Assembly (NCBI GenBank): GCA_003483565.1
Contig: DMYZ01000020.1
Location: 1,546-6,979 of the forward strand
DNA from: Prevotella sp.
GTDB taxonomy: Bacteria > Bacteroidota > Bacteroidia > Bacteroidales > Bacteroidaceae
Direction of reading: 5' to 3'
DNA: 5,434 nucleotides
The stretch's first letter is position 1; each line of letters begins with the position of its first letter. Positions 5,147-5,434 of the stretch are shown in pieces. Position numbers and translations under genes: made by a program. Below the pieces are notes generated by a model. That model was not told where the DNA came from, ran no database searches, and saw only the letters and a list, made by a program, of their open reading frames with translations.

Positions 5147-5434
5147 TTATTCCCATTCAATTGTCGATGGCGGTTTAGAGGATATATCATAGCATACGCG
5201 GTTTACTCCCTTTACCTTATTGATAATTTCATTGCTTACTTTAGCCATGAAATCATAAGGCAGATGAGCCCAGTCAGCTGTCATGGCATCCTGACTGGTC
5301 ACGGCGCGGAGAGCTACCGGATGTTCATACGTACGTTCATCCCCCATAACCCCGACACTGCGAATCGTAGAAAGCAGAACTGTACCTGCCTGCCATACAT
5401 GATCATACAGACTAGTGCCGTCTGGCATCACATA
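5147..5434 (-). CDS. guaA: GMP synthase (glutamine-hydrolysing), C-terminal fragment
   Basis: The last 96 codons of GuaA; the gene continues past the right edge, and the first complete codons (TAT, GTG) are internal. GuaA makes GMP from XMP, ATP and glutamine in the last step of guanine nucleotide synthesis. The fragment is the C-terminal dimerisation and XMP-binding domain: RSVGVMGDERTYEHPVALRA, then TADWAHLPYDF, VSNEIINKVKGVNRVCYDIS and the near-universal ending KPPSTIEWE. The amidotransferase and ATP pyrophosphatase domains lie outside the window. It converges on mscL and has its own terminator. Confidence 0.97.
   Translation of the reverse strand, partial: YVMPDGTSLYDHVWQAGTVLLSTIRSVGVMGDERTYEHPVALRAVTSQDAMTADWAHLPYDFMAKVSNEIINKVKGVNRVCYDISSKPPSTIEWE

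Overview
The window looks like ordinary chromosome from a Bacteroidales bacterium, most likely Bacteroides or a close relative such as Phocaeicola. The evidence is A+T-rich intergenic DNA carrying the Bacteroidetes -7 promoter motif TAnnTTTG in front of several genes, mostly weak Shine-Dalgarno signals, and protein sequences that read like Bacteroides housekeeping proteins. Genus is an inference; there is no rRNA gene to settle it.

Layout from left to right. At 1-95 (minus) lies the first 31 codons of a glycogen-debranching-type enzyme running off the left edge. Divergent from it is a Crp/Fnr-family regulator (355-1059, plus). Its 3' end overlaps by 14 nt the 3' end of a diacylglycerol-kinase-like protein (1046-1996, minus). 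That gene follows miaA (2017-2943, minus) after a 20-nt gap, so the two probably form one transcription unit with a promoter at about 2965-2994. Upstream is gap, encoding glyceraldehyde-3-phosphate dehydrogenase (3037-4077, minus), whose intrinsic terminator overlaps the miaA promoter. A 301-nt divergent intergenic region separates gap from mscL (4379-4810, plus). The 336-nt convergent region between mscL and guaA holds two copies of a 21-bp palindrome (one embedded in a 53-bp near-unit-length perfect palindrome), a possible 21-codon ORF with a strong Shine-Dalgarno, and the guaA terminator. The C-terminal 96 codons of guaA (minus) close the window.

Functionally this is central metabolism and housekeeping: glycogen use, glycolysis, tRNA i6A37 modification, osmotic release, GMP synthesis and probable lipid phosphorylation. 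I see no defence system, mobile element, CRISPR array, rRNA or tRNA. The least explained parts are non-coding: the palindrome pair at 4871-4973, and an inverted repeat (4170-4190 / 4303-4319) that brackets the candidate divergent gap and mscL promoters. Among proteins, the diacylglycerol-kinase-like one is notable because several of its signature motifs are altered.
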